This document shows positions 1-8,370 of a stretch of DNA of 64,000 bases, in pieces. Location: NCBI GenBank assembly GCA_046328715.1, contig JAXLWB010000013.1, forward strand, positions 1 through 64,000, in the 5' to 3' direction. The DNA is from JAXLWB01 sp046328715 (lineage in GTDB: Bacteria; Chloroflexota; Anaerolineae; Caldilineales; Caldilineaceae). The first letter of the stretch is position 1; each line of letters opens with the position of its first letter. The notes below the pieces were generated by a model that was not told the origin of the DNA, searched no databases, and saw only the letters and a list, made by a program, of their open reading frames with translations. Both the position numbers and the translations under genes were made by a program.

Positions 1-26
1 AACTTGAGGCGGTACGAGCCATCAGG

Positions 27-106
27 AACACAACAACAGATTTGGAAAGGACCAACTGGTCTATACACTCGTATTATCAGCTATTTTCGTAATCTGTTGT
101 TGTGTT
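27..106. repeat. Long inverted repeat at left edge
   Basis: A 16-bp perfect inverted repeat (AACACAACAACAGATT at 27-42, its complement at 91-106) separated by 48 bp. The flanks (GGTACGAGCCAT and ATGCTCGTATACC) continue the symmetry imperfectly. It lies just 3' of the pseudouridine synthase gene, so it may act as a terminator or be a palindromic dispersed element; there is no T-run to favour a terminator. Confidence 0.6.
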
Positions 107-127
107 TATGCTCGTATACCGGTGGGG

Positions 128-1015
128 TTACTTTGAGTCGGTCTTGATCGAAGTATGCAGCAACGTGGAAAATTCATTTGGTAAGGGTGCCACAAAGCTT
201 TTGATGTTGCCAGTCGAGTCTACAGGCACACTGATCTGATGGGCGTGAAGCATCAATCGGAAGGCTGACTGAGCATTACCATAGAGCCGATCCCCGAGGA
301 TCGGTGCCCCGTTGTGAGCAAGATGAAGACGGAGTTGATGGGTTCTGCCGGTTTGTGGCCATAGCCGAACTTGTTGAACGCCGTTTGCGGATGCTTCCAC
401 TTCGTAACGCGTGATGGCACGCTTCCCGCCCTTCTCGACGACTCGCATCTTATCACGACGTTGAGGATCACTGTCCAAGCGCAGATCGATCATGCCACTG
501 GCAGCCAGACGATTAGGCGCATGGACAAGCGCCACATATTCTTTCTGAATTTGGTGCGACTTAAAGGCAGCATCGAGAATCTTGTTGATTTCACCGGGGC
601 GAGTTAGTAGGATCACGCCCGAAGTATCGCGATCGAGGCGGTGAAAAAGGATCAGCGGACCGAAGCGCTGGATTGCCAGGTCGCGCAGATTCACACCCTC
701 GCCCCAACGTGTCGGTTCAGACAATAACCCCGCTGGTTTGTTGACAGCCAGGATCTCGCCTGTATCTTCGAGCAGCCAAGCATCTTCAAAGCGCTGTGGA
801 CCCGGTGCTAACGCCTGCGGTGGATTGGAAAGAACAATGCGGTCGCCCTTGCGCACTTCCCAAGAAGCCAACCACACCGTGCGACCGTTGACCTTCACAT
901 CTTGACTTGCAATCAACTTTTGGATTGCCTGTCGTCCCCAATCGGGAAAGTGCAGTCGAATGGCGCGGTCGAGGCGTAGTGGAGCGGATGAATCGACAGT
1001 AAAATCAATCGTCAT
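128..1015 (-). CDS. RluA-family 23S/tRNA pseudouridine synthase
   Basis: A 295-aa cytoplasmic enzyme that isomerises uridine to pseudouridine in RNA. An N-terminal S4-like RNA-binding domain (about residues 12-65) precedes the catalytic domain, which contains the RluA signature HRLDRDTSG (125-133) with the catalytic Asp of HRLD, and the downstream motif GRTHQLRLHL. The reading frame stays open about 105 bp further upstream, but that extension lies in a family A palindromic repeat, so the ATG at 1015 (MTIDF) is the better start. The rRNA or tRNA target cannot be told from sequence (RluA, RluC and RluD types look alike). It follows the aminotransferase on the same strand across a hairpin, so it is probably transcribed separately. 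Confidence 0.88.
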   Translation of the reverse strand: MTIDFTVDSSAPLRLDRAIRLHFPDWGRQAIQKLIASQDVKVNGRTVWLASWEVRKGDRIVLSNPPQALAPGPQRFEDAWLLEDTGEILAVNKPAGLLSEPTRWGEGVNLRDLAIQRFGPLILFHRLDRDTSGVILLTRPGEINKILDAAFKSHQIQKEYVALVHAPNRLAASGMIDLRLDSDPQRRDKMRVVEKGGKRAITRYEVEASANGVQQVRLWPQTGRTHQLRLHLAHNGAPILGDRLYGNAQSAFRLMLHAHQISVPVDSTGNIKSFVAPLPNEFSTLLHTSIKTDSK

Positions 1016-1045
1016 GGCTTTGGGCATCGCTTTTGGAAGCAAAAA

Positions 1046-1118
1046 GCGATTGGGAGATTGCGAGATAATGAGATTGGAATCAAAGTGCCAATCGCTAATC
1101 TCGCAATCTCCCAATCGC
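1046..1118. repeat. Family A palindromic repeat
   Basis: A 21-bp perfect inverted repeat (arms 1046-1066 and 1098-1118, core GATTGGGAGATTGCGAGAT) with a 31-bp centre that holds a second, inner stem. It sits between the aminotransferase and pseudouridine synthase genes. The same degenerate unit recurs at about 7.1, 8.3, 12.6-12.8, 48.2 and 51.5 kb. Confidence 0.8.
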
Positions 1119-1147
1119 AAAATTTACTGAGTAACCTGATCTGTTTC

Positions 1148-2344
1148 CTACCCTTTCAATACATCCGCAATGGCCGAGCAGAGGTAATCCATATTGGTCT
1201 CGGTCATGCCAGCGACGTTGATGCGTCCGCTGCCGACAATGTAGATGGCGTACTTGTCGCGCAACGCCTTGACTTGGTCTGGATTGAGGCCGGAGAAGGA
1301 GAACATGCCACGTTGGCGTGCAATGTAGGAAAAGTCCCGTTCTACGCCCTTCTCGTTAAGTGTTTCTACAAAGAGGTGACGCATGGTATTGATGCGGTCG
1401 CGCATCTCAGTTACTTCGCCTTCCCACTGGGCACGCAACGCTGGATCGCTAAGTACCATGGTTACGATTTGACCCCCGTGGGCAGGCGGATTGGAGAAAT
1501 TGGCGCGAATTGCCTGTTTGACATGGCTCATGGCGCTTTCGGCTGCCGTGCGATCTTTGCCAATGACGGTTAAGGCACCCACACGCTCGTTGTATAAGCC
1601 GAAATTCTTGGAGTATGAACTGGAGATTAACATGTCTCCACCTTGTTTGATCAAAGTGTACAACCCTTGTGCATCTTCGCTCAGGCCGTCAGCAAAGCCT
1701 TGATAGGCAAAGTCGACCAGGGGCAGCAAGCCACGCTGAGCGATCACTGACGAAACTTGTTGCCACTGTTCAGCATTGAGGTCGATCCCAGTGGGGTTGT
1801 GGCAACTACCGTGGAGCAGGATCACATCGCCTGTATTGGCACTGGAAATCGCTTGCAACATGCTTGGGAAATCGACGCCATTGCTGCTGGCATCGAAGTA
1901 ATTATAGCTTTTGACCTGCAAGCCAGCCGCTTTGAAGATGCTTGGATGGTTGGGCCAGGTTGGTTCGCCGATCCAGACAGTGACATTGGGCGAGACCTTC
2001 TTGACAAAGTCGGCAGCAATCCGCAGCGCCCCTGTGCCACCTGGCGCTTGAGCGGTCGCCGCCCGACCACTGAGCACAACCTCATGTTGCTGGCCAAAGA
2101 GCAGTTGTTGCGTCGCCGCTTGAAACTCGGGCGTGCCATCGATCGGCAAATAGCTCTTGGTGCTTTCCTTGGCTAACAGCCGCTCTTCGGCGGTCTTCAC
2201 CGACTTGAGAATGGGCGTGCGTCCATTGGCATCAACAAAAACACCCTGTCCCAGATTGACTTTCTTGGGATTTGGATCCTTTTTAAACGCTTCTGTTAAA
2301 CCCAGAATGGCATCAGGTGGGGCAGGTGTTAATGATTCAAACAT
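1148..2344 (-). CDS. Aromatic/aspartate aminotransferase (class I alpha)
   Basis: A 398-aa PLP enzyme that moves amino groups between aspartate or aromatic amino acids and 2-oxoglutarate. It follows AspC/TyrB closely: the N-terminal MFESLTPAPPDAILGL, the substrate loop VNLGQGVFVD, the PLP-contacting SCHNPTG, and the Schiff-base lysine in SSYSKNFGLYNERVG (Lys about residue 246). Length is normal for the family. Of two nearby ATGs, the one at 2344 is chosen because AAAGG lies at proper spacing before it, whereas the upstream ATG overlaps that ribosome-binding site. AspC and TyrB specificity cannot be separated here. No pathway neighbours. Confidence 0.92.
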   Translation of the reverse strand: MFESLTPAPPDAILGLTEAFKKDPNPKKVNLGQGVFVDANGRTPILKSVKTAEERLLAKESTKSYLPIDGTPEFQAATQQLLFGQQHEVVLSGRAATAQAPGGTGALRIAADFVKKVSPNVTVWIGEPTWPNHPSIFKAAGLQVKSYNYFDASSNGVDFPSMLQAISSANTGDVILLHGSCHNPTGIDLNAEQWQQVSSVIAQRGLLPLVDFAYQGFADGLSEDAQGLYTLIKQGGDMLISSSYSKNFGLYNERVGALTVIGKDRTAAESAMSHVKQAIRANFSNPPAHGGQIVTMVLSDPALRAQWEGEVTEMRDRINTMRHLFVETLNEKGVERDFSYIARQRGMFSFSGLNPDQVKALRDKYAIYIVGSGRINVAGMTETNMDYLCSAIADVLKG

Positions 2345-2400
2345 AGGTAACATCCTTTAATAATGAGTTGCGAAGCATGGATTAAACCAATTGTGCTCTG

Positions 2401-2447
2401 AAACGCCATGAATTTTCCCCATAGTACGGGGAAAATTCATGGCGTTT
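2401..2447. repeat. Perfect 20-bp hairpin
   Basis: Arms 2401-2420 (AAACGCCATGAATTTTCCCC) and 2428-2447 with a 7-base loop. An outer CCAATTG...CAATTGG pair extends the symmetry. It lies upstream of the aminotransferase and downstream of the WD40 gene. It could be a terminator for the latter, but there is no clear T-run, so it may only be a palindromic element. Confidence 0.65.
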
Positions 2448-2527
2448 GCAACCGCAATTGGTATTACAAATTGCGAATCATTATATACCTGATCCCGCTT
2501 ACAGAAGAGTTTCCTAACCCCGTTTTC

Positions 2528-2602
2528 AGTAGTCAGTCGGACAGTAGGTCAGTAAGTTCGTTACTGCTTAACTGATTCACTGTCCTACTGTCTACTGTCT
2601 TG
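2528..2602. repeat. Family B repeat (ACTGTCCTACTGTC type)
   Basis: An imperfect palindrome built of CAGT/ACTG words. It lies directly against the stop codon of the WD40 gene. Relatives lie at about 11.6, 21.85 and 32.25 kb, and inside the Fe-S protein gene near 49.5 kb. Confidence 0.65.
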
Positions 2603-5590
2603 CTATTGCGTTGCAGGCGCGTCCCACAGTAACAACTCACCTCTGAGCGTGACGGCTGCAACTTGGCTTGAGGTTGGTGCGTTATCGACACTGACAAGCG
2701 GTGCAGCGTAGCGGTTGCTGGAAGTAGTGAGCGATCCGTCAGTCGTGTTCCAAATACGGATTTCATGACTGGTGAGATTTTCCCCGGAAAGTGTGCCCGC
2801 TACCGAAGCTAACTGTGAACTATCGACTGTCCATGCCACACTCCAGACAGGTGCCTGATGGCCCTCTAAGGTAGAGAGCAACTCACCGCTCACCGCATCC
2901 CAAACTCGAACTGCCATATCGTTTGCACCGCCGGCAATCCTTGTCCCATCTGGAGACCAGGCAACGCTCCAAAGTGGTGGGCCGGCATCAATCGTGTTGA
3001 GGGCAGTGCCGTCTTCCACGTTCCAAAGGATCAAGGTGCCTGTGCTACCCTCGGCCAACGGTGCCCCAATCGAGGCCAGTTGTTTGCCATCGGGCGACCA
3101 ACTCAGTGCCCAAACAGGTGCCGCATGGGCTTCGAGATTGAAAAGCAGTCCACCTGTAGCTGCACTCCAAAGTTTTACGCTGCCATCACTGGACGCACTG
3201 GCCAGCATTCCGCCATCTGGTGACCAGCGCACGCTCCAAATATCCGACGTGTGCCCAGCAAGCGTCAGAAGTAGTGCACCACTCTCCACATCCCAGACAT
3301 GAACGTTGTTATCACCCCGACCCTGACCGTAGTAATCCCCTGAGCCACCAGCAAGTAGTTTGCCATCCGGCGACCAGGTGACACTAAGGATCGGCTGGTC
3401 GGCATTCAGCCAGCGCGATTGATCGGGCGCTTGCAGCGAATAGAGCCAAACACCCAATGTTGTGGCGACGGCGACGGTTTGTCCATCAGGAGAAAATGCC
3501 ACTTCCGTGCTGGCGAAATTCTGTTGCGCCGGTAGATCAGGAATGGCAACGGTCACCGGCGCAGGCATCGCGCTTCCAAGGTTTTCAGTAATGGTTTCAG
3601 TCGCAACAGGCGTCTCTGCAATCGTTTCAGTCACCGTACCCTCTGGCGTCATCTCGCTGGGTGAAGGTTCCTCGGTCGGTGTAGTTTCTGTGTTTTCCTC
3701 GGAGGGGCTAGGTGTTTCCTCCAATGTATCGGTGATTTCAACCGTTGCCGTGACGGAAGGCATGGCTAGCGCAGTCAGCGTCGCCTCGACGGCGGCCTGG
3801 ATCGTAGGTTGGAGCGCTTCGGCAGTGGCAGTCAGTTCAGGCTCTCCTACGGGTGGAGGCAGAACGACACTACCCTCGGTCGCCAATGCTGCCACAGTCG
3901 CTTCGACACTGGCAGCAATTTCGGTTTGGATGGCGTCGGCGGTCGCCGCACCATCTGGGGTTGGCGTGGCTTCGCTCGTTGCACCTTCCTCCGTGGGTGT
4001 CGGCGGTTCGCTTGGTGTAGACTCGATTGTTTCTGTCGGAGTCTCGGTCGCAGTGGGAGCCAGCGCGGTCAAGGTCGCTTCAACTGCATTGGCAATCGTT
4101 GTTTCCTGAGCCGCCGCCGTCGCTGAATTATCAGCAGTTGCGGTTGGCTCGCTTGTTTCGGTCGCTGTATCGGTAGGCGACGGCTCGATTGTCTCCGTCG
4201 GAGTCTCAGTCACAGTGGGTGCCAAGGCAGTTAAGGTCGCCTCCACCGCCTGTGCCATTGCGGTTTGTTGCGCCACTACAGTCGCCGAAATATCCGCCGT
4301 AGCAGTTGGCGTCTCGGTGTTTGTTGGCTCTTGGGTGGAAGTTGCCGTTTCTGTCGCAGTAGGCGCACTGGCAGTGAGCGTGGCCCCAATCTGGGACGCG
4401 AGCTGAGTTGATAATGCTTCAACCGTGGCGCTCAAGTTCGGCGTCGGTGAAAGTGTTGGCGTATCGGTCGGAGTCACAACCTCGGTTGCCGTTGCGGTCG
4501 GCGTAAAGGTCGGTGCAGAGAGCGTTATTGATGCAACCAAAGTCGCTGCAATTTCGGTCCGTAAGGCATTAGCGGTGGCGACAACGTCAGAAGTCGCCGT
4601 CGGTGTAATGAACAAAGTAGCTGTCGGGGTCGGTGTCAACGTCGGCGCGGAGGCAGTCATGGATGCAATCAAAGTGGCGGCGATCTGTGTGCTCATGGCA
4701 TCGACGGTGGCGGTCAGATTCGGTGTCGCCGTCGGCGTGACAATGAGCGTGGCTGTGGCGGTTGGCGTCTCGGTGGGGGCTGAAGCGGTCATTGAAGCTA
4801 CCAATGTCGCCGCAATTTGTGTACTTGCTGCCTCGACTGTAGCGGTGAGATTGGGGGTAACGGTAGGTGTTACGCTACTGGTGGCAGTTATGGTGGCGGT
4901 TGGCGCAATTGCGGTCAAGGTTGCGTTGACCTGATTAGCCACGGTCGTCTGTATAGCGGTTGTGGTTTCGCTGGTATTGGGGGTAACCGTTGGTTGCAAC
5001 GTCGCTGTCGGCGGGATGGCGGTCAAAGTGGCGATCACACCAGCCTGCACCGTAGATTGAATCACTGCTAGCGTTGCTGTGATGTTGACAAAGGGTGTCC
5101 ACGTCGGTGTCACCTGGAGGATTGGCGTCCAGGTTGGTGTGACGAATGGCGTTTGGGTCTGGGTAGGCGGCAAGGTGGGCGAGGGCATGGCCACTAAAGT
5201 AGCATTCACGCCAGCTTGTACAGTCGCCTGCAACGCAGCATTGGTGGCTGCAACATCAGGTGTTGCAGTGGGCGGCAAGGGTGTAACTGTCGGCGGCGGA
5301 GCCGATTGGCCGTTTCCGTTGCCACCAGGCACACTCACAATTGGACCGATGGCGGTCAACGTGGCGTTGACTGCGGTCTGGATAATATCGACTTGAGGCG
5401 TAGCCGTTGCCACTATGAGAGGTGTCGGTGTAAAGGTGGAGATCGTGGTGGCCGAGGTCGCCAGGGCTTCCACCGTCGGCTCCGGCGTTGGCGATTGGCG
5501 CGCCATAAAGCGCGAACCAGCCCAAAAGCCGCCAATGGCGACGACCAAGGCGGCGATCACTCCTAAAATTGTCCAGCGATTTGTATTCAC
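2603..5590 (-). CDS. Membrane-anchored protein: 12-copy Ala/Thr repeat stalk plus WD40 propeller
   Basis: A 995-aa protein of unknown function. One N-terminal membrane helix (WTILGVIAALVVAIGGFWAG) anchors it. About 560 residues of low complexity follow, in which a roughly 26-residue helix-like unit (type NLTATVEALSTQLASQIG then ATLTASAPT) recurs about 12 times between short TPTATPT linkers. The last about 310 residues form seven WD40-type blades (WSPDGKLLAGG, VRVWDAVSGELL). The topology suggests a propeller held away from the membrane by a stalk. The chosen start is GTG at 5590, because GGAGGT lies 5-6 bases upstream; the ATG further out has no such site. The propeller probably binds protein partners. 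The antisense strand shows long spurious open frames caused by the repeats. Confidence 0.8.
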   Translation of the reverse strand: MNTNRWTILGVIAALVVAIGGFWAGSRFMARQSPTPEPTVEALATSATTISTFTPTPLIVATATPQVDIIQTAVNATLTAIGPIVSVPGGNGNGQSAPPPTVTPLPPTATPDVAATNAALQATVQAGVNATLVAMPSPTLPPTQTQTPFVTPTWTPILQVTPTWTPFVNITATLAVIQSTVQAGVIATLTAIPPTATLQPTVTPNTSETTTAIQTTVANQVNATLTAIAPTATITATSSVTPTVTPNLTATVEAASTQIAATLVASMTASAPTETPTATATLIVTPTATPNLTATVDAMSTQIAATLIASMTASAPTLTPTPTATLFITPTATSDVVATANALRTEIAATLVASITLSAPTFTPTATATEVVTPTDTPTLSPTPNLSATVEALSTQLASQIGATLTASAPTATETATSTQEPTNTETPTATADISATVVAQQTAMAQAVEATLTALAPTVTETPTETIEPSPTDTATETSEPTATADNSATAAAQETTIANAVEATLTALAPTATETPTETIESTPSEPPTPTEEGATSEATPTPDGAATADAIQTEIAASVEATVAALATEGSVVLPPPVGEPELTATAEALQPTIQAAVEATLTALAMPSVTATVEITDTLEETPSPSEENTETTPTEEPSPSEMTPEGTVTETIAETPVATETITENLGSAMPAPVTVAIPDLPAQQNFASTEVAFSPDGQTVAVATTLGVWLYSLQAPDQSRWLNADQPILSVTWSPDGKLLAGGSGDYYGQGRGDNNVHVWDVESGALLLTLAGHTSDIWSVRWSPDGGMLASASSDGSVKLWSAATGGLLFNLEAHAAPVWALSWSPDGKQLASIGAPLAEGSTGTLILWNVEDGTALNTIDAGPPLWSVAWSPDGTRIAGGANDMAVRVWDAVSGELLSTLEGHQAPVWSVAWTVDSSQLASVAGTLSGENLTSHEIRIWNTTDGSLTTSSNRYAAPLVSVDNAPTSSQVAAVTLRGELLLWDAPATQ

Positions 5591-5913
5591 AACTGACCTC
5601 CGAGCGGAACGGACAGAATTACGATTCAATCGGCTGTCTGAAGGGACGGGAAATGGTAACTGGTAATACCGTAATTACTAATTACCGTTCGACGAAACAC
5701 ATGCGATACAGTGTAGACGAAAGGAGTATACTACGAGTTCCGCGGTTTGGGGAGATGGATTTGATTGAGGTTTTAGAAATGAGATGAGCAGTCTATGACA
5801 AGAGCAATTACCGGCCAATTATACCATGCTTTTAATAAGATCTAGCAAGAGACTTTTAGACGCACGGAATGCTGTAAAACACGACTTTTTTGCAACCTCT
5901 CATTGCGGTTTGA
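5591..5913. other. Gene-free stretch
   Basis: It holds the GGAGGT ribosome-binding site of the WD40 gene (5596-5601) and a short family E repeat around 5653-5692 (TAACTGGTAATAC ... GTAATTACTAATTAC). I see no coding potential and no convincing promoter in the rest. Confidence 0.5.
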
Positions 5914-6531
5914 CTACCTACCTTGGAACCAGGGCATAATCACATTGAAGATAGCTGCTGCTATGAGTATAAAAAGCACAAAAAACACGGCAACCGCACT
6001 GATCACCGTAAGAATTGTTCCTTTGCCTGTAACGAATTTGGTATATATACTCGGAGAAGTGGATGCTCGCCATTTCTCCTCCGAAAACTCAGAAAGACGG
6101 TTTTGTCGCTGAAATTCTCGATAATAAGGATTTGGGTGAATATTTGTCGCTTGTCCTGTTTTTAGATCTTGGATCAGGGTTACGAGATCGTCGATTTCAT
6201 GATAGCTGCGTTGTGGAATTTCAGAGAAGACATGCATCGGTGAGAGGTAAAGCTCATTTCCCGCAAACCACTGCTCGCTCACAGAATAATTATCCGTAAG
6301 TGTCAATTTTAGATTTGTGGACGCTCCAGCGCGTAAACTTTGTACAAACCGATGACGCTTCGCACTGATGATGCTTTCAAGAGGTACGCTCATCAGCGTT
6401 TTATCTGATGACTCAAGCCGTAATTCCTTACTCGTAATCTCGCATCGGATGAAAAGAGGATAAAACCTTACGTCATAGATTTGGTTATCATCCCAATCAA
6501 AGAGCCAGAATATAAAAGGTTGTGAAAACAT
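5914..6531 (-). CDS. Unknown membrane protein with PH-like N-terminal region
   Basis: A 205-aa protein that I cannot place in a named family. Residues 1-130 are beta-rich and alternate hydrophobic and polar stretches (VRFYPLFIRCEITSKELRLE), as in bacterial PH-like domains. A polar linker follows, then one strong membrane helix near the C-terminus (ILTVISAVAVFFVLFILIAA). Base composition looks more AT-rich than the neighbours, which may point to a separate history. No operon partners: it is separated from genes on both sides by more than 100 bp. Confidence 0.6.
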   Translation of the reverse strand: MFSQPFIFWLFDWDDNQIYDVRFYPLFIRCEITSKELRLESSDKTLMSVPLESIISAKRHRFVQSLRAGASTNLKLTLTDNYSVSEQWFAGNELYLSPMHVFSEIPQRSYHEIDDLVTLIQDLKTGQATNIHPNPYYREFQRQNRLSEFSEEKWRASTSPSIYTKFVTGKGTILTVISAVAVFFVLFILIAAAIFNVIMPWFQGR

Positions 6532-6637
6532 ATTTATCGCATCATCTGCCCCCTCTTATCCTAATCTACCATTTCACTTCAACCGCTAATCTGCTCAATC
6601 CGTTCCCCAGAATCCGTTGGCAGCGCACTCACTTCAT

Positions 6638-7087
6638 CTACGCTCCTTTCCTCTTCACCATATACAGATGCTCACACGCCAGCACCACTTCCCCGCGCTG
6701 ATTGATCACTTCCACCTGTTCAACCAACATCCCGTACTCAGGACGTTTCGGCGTCTCGCGCTTTTCTTTGTTGGTGACGCGCACGTGAATGGTGTCGCCG
6801 ATGAAAACAGGTCGAATAAAGCGTAATCGGTCGTAGCCGTAGGAGAAAGCTTCGGGGTTGATGTCGCCAGCGGTCATGCCGATGCCAATGCTGAAGATGA
6901 GTGTTCCGTGGGCGATTCGCTGACCGAACTCCTGTGTCTTGCACCATTCGGCGTCCATGTGGTGCGGATAGAAATCACCGGTCTGCCCGGCATGAATGAC
7001 AAAGTCGCTCTCCGTGATGGTGCGACCCAAAGTCTCGCGCACGGTACCGATTTCGTAGTCTTCGAGAAACGTGGATTGGATACGCAT
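6638..7087 (-). CDS. MaoC-like hot-dog dehydratase
   Basis: A 149-aa single hot-dog domain of the MaoC / R-specific enoyl-CoA hydratase family, which adds water to or removes it from acyl-CoA double bonds. The hydratase-2 signature region reads HAGQTGDFYPHHMD: the catalytic Asp and His positions are kept, but the usual Asn-Pro is Tyr-Pro. The C-terminal half carries the hot-dog strands (EYGMLVEQVEVINQRGEVVL). The ATG at 7087 is chosen because the extra 16 residues upstream come from a family A repeat. The gene diverges from the Gfo/Idh and CoA-transferase pair, so a shared role in acyl-CoA conversion is possible but unproven. Confidence 0.82.
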   Translation of the reverse strand: MRIQSTFLEDYEIGTVRETLGRTITESDFVIHAGQTGDFYPHHMDAEWCKTQEFGQRIAHGTLIFSIGIGMTAGDINPEAFSYGYDRLRFIRPVFIGDTIHVRVTNKEKRETPKRPEYGMLVEQVEVINQRGEVVLACEHLYMVKRKGA

Positions 7088-7094
7088 AGGCTGT

Positions 7095-7150
7095 TCCGGT
7101 ATGAGAGATTGGAAATCAAGAGATTGACAGTGCAATCTCTCAATCTCCTT
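7095..7150. repeat. Family A repeat
   Basis: GAGATTGGAAATCAAGAGATT facing AATCTCTCAATCTCC: an imperfect palindrome upstream of the MaoC gene and in the divergent intergenic region. Confidence 0.6.
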
Positions 7151-7233
7151 ACTTAAAATGTTATTTCCTCAGCATCATAGGTATAATTGCAGCATTCCCA
7201 GCAAACCTATTTTGATTCGTGAGCAACTTAATT

Positions 7234-8310
7234 ATGCCCGATTTTGTTATCAATCAAAAACCACAGTTGCCGCTTCGTCCTGCGCCGATTGTCAGCATCG
7301 GGGCCGGCGGCATTGTCCACGATGCGCACTATCCTGCCTATCAGAAGACGGGCTTCCCGATTCATGGTCTCTACGATCCAAACCAGGAGCGGGCGCGCCA
7401 GATGGCACAACAATTTCAGGTGCCGCATATCTACAGTTCACTCGAAGAAGTCACCGCAAAGGCCCCGGCCGATGCCGTTTTTGATGTTGCTGTCCCTGCC
7501 AAGGCACTACTTGAGGTCTTGCCACAGTTACGGGATGGCAGCACCGTGATGATCCAGAAGCCGATGGGCGAGACCTTAGACGAGGCACGTCAGATCCTGG
7601 CCATCTGCCGCCAGAAACAGTTGACGGCGGCAGTCAATTTCCAATTGCGCTGGGCACCCTTTGTGATCGCCGCTCGCAACTTGATCGAGCAAGGTGCTAT
7701 CGGCGAAGTATGCGATCTGGAAGTGCGGCTTACCGTCTACACGCCCTGGCAACTGTGGCCCTTTTTGCAGGCGGCCCCCTACTCGGAGATCATGTATCAC
7801 AGCATCCACTACATCGACCTGATGCGCTCCTTCCTGGGTGAGCCGAGCGGTGTCTACGCCAAGACAGTGCGGCACCCCAAGTTGCTGACCATGAACGGCT
7901 CGCGTACCAACATCATCTTTGACTATGGCGATGTGATCCGTTGCAACGTGGAGACCAACCACCATCACGAGTATGGTTTGCGCCATCAGGAAAGCTACAT
8001 CAAGTGGGAAGGGACGCAGGGGGCGATCAAGGTAACAATGGGGCTGCTGCTCGACTACCCAAAGGGCAAGCCCGACGCCTTTGAATATTGCATCTTGCAG
8101 GATGATCAACCACCCACCTGGACTTCAGTTCCCATCCAAGGCTCCTGGTTTCCCGATGCCTTTATCGGCAGCATGGGCAGTCTGATGGCCTTTGTCGAAG
8201 GTTCAAGTCCGATCTTACCCACCTCGGTGGAAGATGCATTCAAGACGATGGCGTTGGCGGATGCGATCTGTCGATCGAGCGATGCGGGGCAGACAAAGAT
8301 TAGAGATTGA
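7234..8310 (+). CDS. Gfo/Idh/MocA-family oxidoreductase
   Basis: A 358-aa NAD(P)-dependent dehydrogenase of the glucose-fructose oxidoreductase / inositol dehydrogenase family. The N-terminal Rossmann fold starts PIVSIGAGGIVHDAHYPAY. The family EKP motif appears as QKPMGETLDEA near residue 115. The C-terminal half is the alpha/beta substrate domain. The substrate is probably a sugar, polyol or related alcohol. A GTG 15 bases upstream (7219) is an alternative start; neither has a clear Shine-Dalgarno. A TATAAT at 7182-7187 may be its -10 element. It is followed after 60 bp by the CoA-transferase, probably co-transcribed. Confidence 0.88.
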   Translation: MPDFVINQKPQLPLRPAPIVSIGAGGIVHDAHYPAYQKTGFPIHGLYDPNQERARQMAQQFQVPHIYSSLEEVTAKAPADAVFDVAVPAKALLEVLPQLRDGSTVMIQKPMGETLDEARQILAICRQKQLTAAVNFQLRWAPFVIAARNLIEQGAIGEVCDLEVRLTVYTPWQLWPFLQAAPYSEIMYHSIHYIDLMRSFLGEPSGVYAKTVRHPKLLTMNGSRTNIIFDYGDVIRCNVETNHHHEYGLRHQESYIKWEGTQGAIKVTMGLLLDYPKGKPDAFEYCILQDDQPPTWTSVPIQGSWFPDAFIGSMGSLMAFVEGSSPILPTSVEDAFKTMALADAICRSSDAGQTKIRD

Positions 8311-8346
8311 GAGATTAGGAGATTGCAGTTCCAATTTCTCAATCTC
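8305..8346. repeat. Family A repeat between two genes
   Basis: AGAGATTGAGAGATT and AATTTCTCAATCTCT form an imperfect palindrome that starts at the stop codon of the oxidoreductase gene and fills the spacer to the CoA-transferase. Confidence 0.6.
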
Positions 8347-8370
8347 TATAACAAGCCATAGGATATCTCC

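Noticed and set aside
3462..4934. Several long plus-strand open frames opposite the WD40/repeat gene (for example 3462-4109 and 4425-4934)
   Set aside because: They are the antisense reading of the Thr/Pro/Ala repeat. They have no ribosome-binding sites and only Val/Gly/Ser low complexity.
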